Below, piece after piece: positions 61,606 to 64,000 of a DNA stretch of 64,000 bases; position 1 is the first letter of the stretch, and the number at the start of each line of letters is the position of its first letter. The notes beneath the pieces were generated by a model. The model saw nothing but the letters and a program-made list of their open reading frames with translations, was not told the DNA's origin and did no database searches. The stretch is from the NCBI GenBank assembly GCA_937136415.1, contig CAKZOK010000140.1, positions 1 to 64,000 on the forward strand. Direction: 5' to 3'. The stretch is from an uncultured Cytophagales bacterium (GTDB taxonomy: Bacteria > Bacteroidota > Bacteroidia > Cytophagales > Bernardetiaceae). A program made the position numbers and the translations under genes.

Positions 61606-62313
61606 CTAATCTGTCATTTTCTGAATTACTAAATCTCTGTCAATATCTTTGACTTCCCCTTTTTCACAATAAAAGACTCTTGCAGGGTGTTTTTTGAGAA
61701 AATTGTGATGATGAGTTGCCATCAAAACGGCAGTTCCTGTTTTGTTTATTTCTACAAAAACATTTAAAATATCACTTGCAATCGTTGGGTCAAGGTTTCC
61801 TGTGGGTTCGTCTGCCAAAACAATTAGAGGGTTGTTGAGCAAGGCTCTTGCAATAGCAACACGTTGTTGTTCTCCTCCCGAAAGCTGGTGAGGCATTTTG
61901 TATATCAAATCATCAATACCAACTTGTTTCAAAATTTGGTCTATTTGATGTTGAATAGCTATTTTGTCTGTCCAACCTGTTGCACGCATCACAAAAGCAA
62001 GGTTTTCAAAAACACTACGGTCTGTAAATAATTGAAAATCTTGAAAGACAATTCCTATTTTTCTTCTAAGAAATGGAATTTGAGCAGGCTCTAATTGATT
62101 AACCCGATAACCAGCTACCACAATTTTTCCATTTTCAATAGGCAAATCAGCATAGAGTGCCTTCAAAATAGTAGATTTTCCACTTCCTGTTTTTCCAATC
62201 AAATAAACAAACTCCCCACTAGCCACCTCTAAATTTACGTTTTCAAAAATTGTTCGGCTTTCTTGTGCCAAAAGCACTTCTTGCATACTAGCTACTGAAA
62301 AAGATTTTGTCAT
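61606..62313 (-). CDS. ftsE: FtsE-like ABC transporter ATPase
   Basis: A 235-aa ABC ATPase. Walker A GKTGSGKST, Q-loop VFQDFQLF, signature LSGGEQQRVAIARAL, Walker B VLADEPTGNLD, and H-loop with THHHNFL. The GNLDP after Walker B and the length fit FtsE/LolD; FtsE, with FtsX, activates peptidoglycan hydrolases at the division site. No ftsX is adjacent. It lies 85 bp upstream of the triple-TIR gene on the same strand. Confidence 0.9.
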   Translation of the reverse strand: MTKSFSVASMQEVLLAQESRTIFENVNLEVASGEFVYLIGKTGSGKSTILKALYADLPIENGKIVVAGYRVNQLEPAQIPFLRRKIGIVFQDFQLFTDRSVFENLAFVMRATGWTDKIAIQHQIDQILKQVGIDDLIYKMPHQLSGGEQQRVAIARALLNNPLIVLADEPTGNLDPTIASDILNVFVEINKTGTAVLMATHHHNFLKKHPARVFYCEKGEVKDIDRDLVIQKMTD

Positions 62314-62355
62314 AATGAAAAAAAGAAAGTGGTAAATAAATCGTTTAAAATGGGA

Positions 62356-62964
62356 TTAAATTTTTACAGAAGTTATCATTTTTGTAGCGTGTTCTTGCCA
62401 GTATTTGTATTCTGTACCTGTTACACTAAAATTGACAATCAAAACTTTTCCATTATAAACACTATACAAAACTTGATGATAACGAGATTTTCCACCTTGA
62501 TTAATGATAGCATTTGGGTCTTCTGGAATTGCTCCAATAAATTCAAACAAAACACCTTCTCTATCACCAATATTGATGATTTGCCCTTCATTTAAGAATT
62601 TTATTTTTTCATAAAACGAATTTGCGATTGCTCCTTTATAAAAACCTTTCAAGAGTTCCATATCCATTTCACTTTCTAATCCGATTTCGCCCCATTGAAA
62701 AACACTTGAATTTACACCTATTTCAGCTTTTTTATTTGGGCTTCTAAAAATGGCTAAAGGTCTTTTGGGAGTAAAGTATTTTGCTGCAATTTCATCATCC
62801 GACATTTCTACAAAATTAGTAGGAATGAGCAATGTTACTCCCTCGCCGATTCGTTTTCTTTTGTATTTGTCAGGCATTTGCCCTGCAAAATTGAATGCTG
62901 AAAAAATAATTAGTAATAAAAAAGAAAGAGAGCTTATTTTGAATAGGTTATTTCTATTATTCAT
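62356..62964 (-). CDS. Exported hypothetical protein
   Basis: A 202-aa protein. Signal peptide (about 1-28). The mature part is a mixed alpha/beta domain starting GEGVTLLIPTNFVEMSDDE and ending VLIVNFSVTGTEYKYWQEHATKMITSVKI (quoted by its ends). This resembles small DcrB/PsbP-like exported domains. Family not certain. It precedes the ftsE-like gene by 42 bp on the same strand and may be co-transcribed with it. Confidence 0.75.
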   Translation of the reverse strand: MNNRNNLFKISSLSFLLLIIFSAFNFAGQMPDKYKRKRIGEGVTLLIPTNFVEMSDDEIAAKYFTPKRPLAIFRSPNKKAEIGVNSSVFQWGEIGLESEMDMELLKGFYKGAIANSFYEKIKFLNEGQIINIGDREGVLFEFIGAIPEDPNAIINQGGKSRYHQVLYSVYNGKVLIVNFSVTGTEYKYWQEHATKMITSVKI

Positions 62965-62998
62965 AGTTGATTGAAATAATGATTTTGATAGGAAATAA

Positions 62999-63151
62999 AT
63001 TTTTTACCGTACCCTACTATTTTTTAAAGTGGCTTTTAGTTGTAGGGCAACATAATATAAGCTGTATTATTTATGCAAAATATATCAATATTATGTTGCT
63101 CCACAACTTAAATTTCAAAGCAAAAAAAAATAGGGTATAGTATAATTTTTT
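62999..63151. repeat. About 150-bp palindromic element (MITE-like)
   Basis: The left arm (aattttttaccgtaccctac ... agttgtagggcaacataatat) is inverted with mismatches on the right (atattatgttgctccacaact ... tagggtatagtataattttt). The exact cores GCAACATAATAT and ATATTATGTTGC sit near the centre. Its left arm contains the inverse of the 20-nt core found at 11084. No coding capacity. Confidence 0.7.
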
Positions 63152-63207
63152 AATATATTCTATAATCAAATTATTGTGCCAAAATGAAATTCTTATTTTT
63201 ACTATTT

Positions 63208-63735
63208 CTAGTTTTTGGATTTTACTTTTACTTTTTCGGCAGCCGTTTTATTGATTCCAAACCAAGCAAAAAATAATATCAACCAACCAACCAAAAGTAT
63301 CCAAATAATAGTTGATAGAATAGAAACATTAAAAGGAAATTTGGGAGTTGCTCCATTTTCGATTTGAATAGAAACCAAATAAACCATTATGAAAAGATTG
63401 ATAAAAATCCCTATTCCTTTTGTCCAAAGTTTGAAATTTTTGAGCAACATTCGGCGAGTGGTTTGGTTTTTTGCCCAAAATTTGCGCTTTGGAATTGGTA
63501 AAAAAGCCTCAGGCAAGGTCGGAATGATTGTTCCCAAAATGAGAAGAATGCCATTCAGAACTACAATAGCAGCCAAGAAAAGATAGAAAAAACCATTTTT
63601 GGTAAGATTAAAAACGCCACCCACATCATCAATTTGAAGAGTAACAGGAGGTTGAAGAATAGTATTTTCATATAAAAGAACACCCATTACGGCAACCATA
63701 GAAAGCATCCAAATAAATTTTATAAACTTTATCAT
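63208..63735 (-). CDS. Four-TM membrane protein, unknown function
   Basis: A 175-aa protein with TM segments near residues 4-22, 44-66, 103-123 and 138-161. Between TM2 and TM3 is a basic loop (PIPKRKFWAKNQTTRRMLLKNF, quoted by its ends). I start at MIKFIKFIWMLS; the frame is open 96 bp more, but that would add a lone extra hydrophobic stretch. A periplasmic loop ILQPPVTLQIDDVGG follows TM1. Family not recognised. Confidence 0.65.
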   Translation of the reverse strand: MIKFIKFIWMLSMVAVMGVLLYENTILQPPVTLQIDDVGGVFNLTKNGFFYLFLAAIVVLNGILLILGTIIPTLPEAFLPIPKRKFWAKNQTTRRMLLKNFKLWTKGIGIFINLFIMVYLVSIQIENGATPKFPFNVSILSTIIWILLVGWLILFFAWFGINKTAAEKVKVKSKN

Positions 63736-63871
63736 ATCAAAATGAGTAGAACTGTAAAACAATATATAAATTAGTAAATTAAGCGACAAAGGTACTAAGA
63801 AAGAATAAGACTTATTACCATTGATTAGCAAAATTATTTTATTTTAGTAGTATTTTTAAATCTTCATTTTT

Positions 63872-64000
63872 ATGAAAAATTATTTTATGTTTTTTACCCT
63901 AATTTTATTTTTACTATCTTGTAATTGTCATACAGAGGGCAGTGGGGTGGTTTTAGATGGAAAAACTAAAGAACCTTTAGAAAATGTAAAAGTGTCTATT
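63872..64000 (+). CDS. Partial lipoprotein gene, cut by the window edge
   Basis: Forty-three codons are visible. It encodes MKNYFMFFTLILFLLSC, a lipobox (LLSC, Cys17), then HTEGSGVVLDGKTKEPLENV, which reads as the start of a carboxypeptidase-regulatory-like beta-sandwich (G-x-V-x-D-x-x-T-x-x-P-L-x-x-V). It is probably a surface lipoprotein; the rest lies beyond 64000. Confidence 0.75.
   Translation, partial: MKNYFMFFTLILFLLSCNCHTEGSGVVLDGKTKEPLENVKVSI

Noticed and set aside
1-64000. tRNA genes and other stable RNAs
   Set aside because: I looked in all gaps for cloverleaf-like GC-rich segments and found only the SRP RNA; a tRNA scan would be decisive.

Overview
The window looks like a stretch of a low-GC Bacteroidota chromosome, most likely a gliding marine or freshwater Cytophagales. 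The evidence is GldF, a type IX secretion (T9SS) sorting domain, lipoproteins with Bacteroidota-type signals, a carboxypeptidase-regulatory/VWA surface protein, a two-component-propeller sensor, and promoters of the TTTG-N19-TAnnTTTG type. A relative of Bernardetia/Flexibacter is my guess; I cannot prove the genus from sequence alone. There are no rRNA or tRNA genes that I can see.

Layout. 1-95 is not genomic DNA: positions 25-82 align without gaps to an Illumina P5/TruSeq adaptor (48 of 58 bases), so the left edge is a contig end. 96-1438 is a CRISPR array (19 identical 37-nt repeats, 18 spacers), probably transcribed leftward from a leader at 1439 onward; no cas gene is in the window. 1.8-22.5 kb holds housekeeping and hypothetical genes: a DUF255 thioredoxin-like protein, a patatin, an Ldh-family oxidoreductase, TatC, a large propeller/PP2C sensor, RadA, a DUF4476 lipoprotein and a PIG-L deacetylase. 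22.6-23.5 kb is a REP-associated tyrosine transposase (RAYT) with its hairpin repeats on both sides. 23.6-29.1 kb is a thioester-containing alpha-2-macroglobulin. 29.6-40.8 kb holds a Dph6-like ATPase, a THUMP methyltransferase, Mpl, an SDR, a NodU-type carbamoyltransferase, GldF, a DUF285 repeat protein, a non-catalytic M16 peptidase and YbaB. The SRP RNA gene lies at about 41.16 kb with a textbook Bacteroidota promoter. 41.5-56.2 kb holds two amidases, ThrS, a VWA protein, fructose-bisphosphatase, a DUF2339 membrane protein and a T9SS-exported LRR/Ig protein. 56.4-62.3 kb is the most unusual block: an FtsE-like ATPase, a 1420-residue protein with three TIR domains and a large membrane region, and a NuoI-like ferredoxin whose start overlaps the TIR stop.

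The intergenic DNA is rich in small palindromic elements. At least five MITE-like inverted-repeat elements are visible, one with a perfect 9-bp target duplication. There are also two or three families of REP-like hairpins whose stems vary in a compensatory way, and several strong bidirectional terminators between convergent genes. The RAYT gene is the obvious candidate mobiliser for at least one hairpin family.
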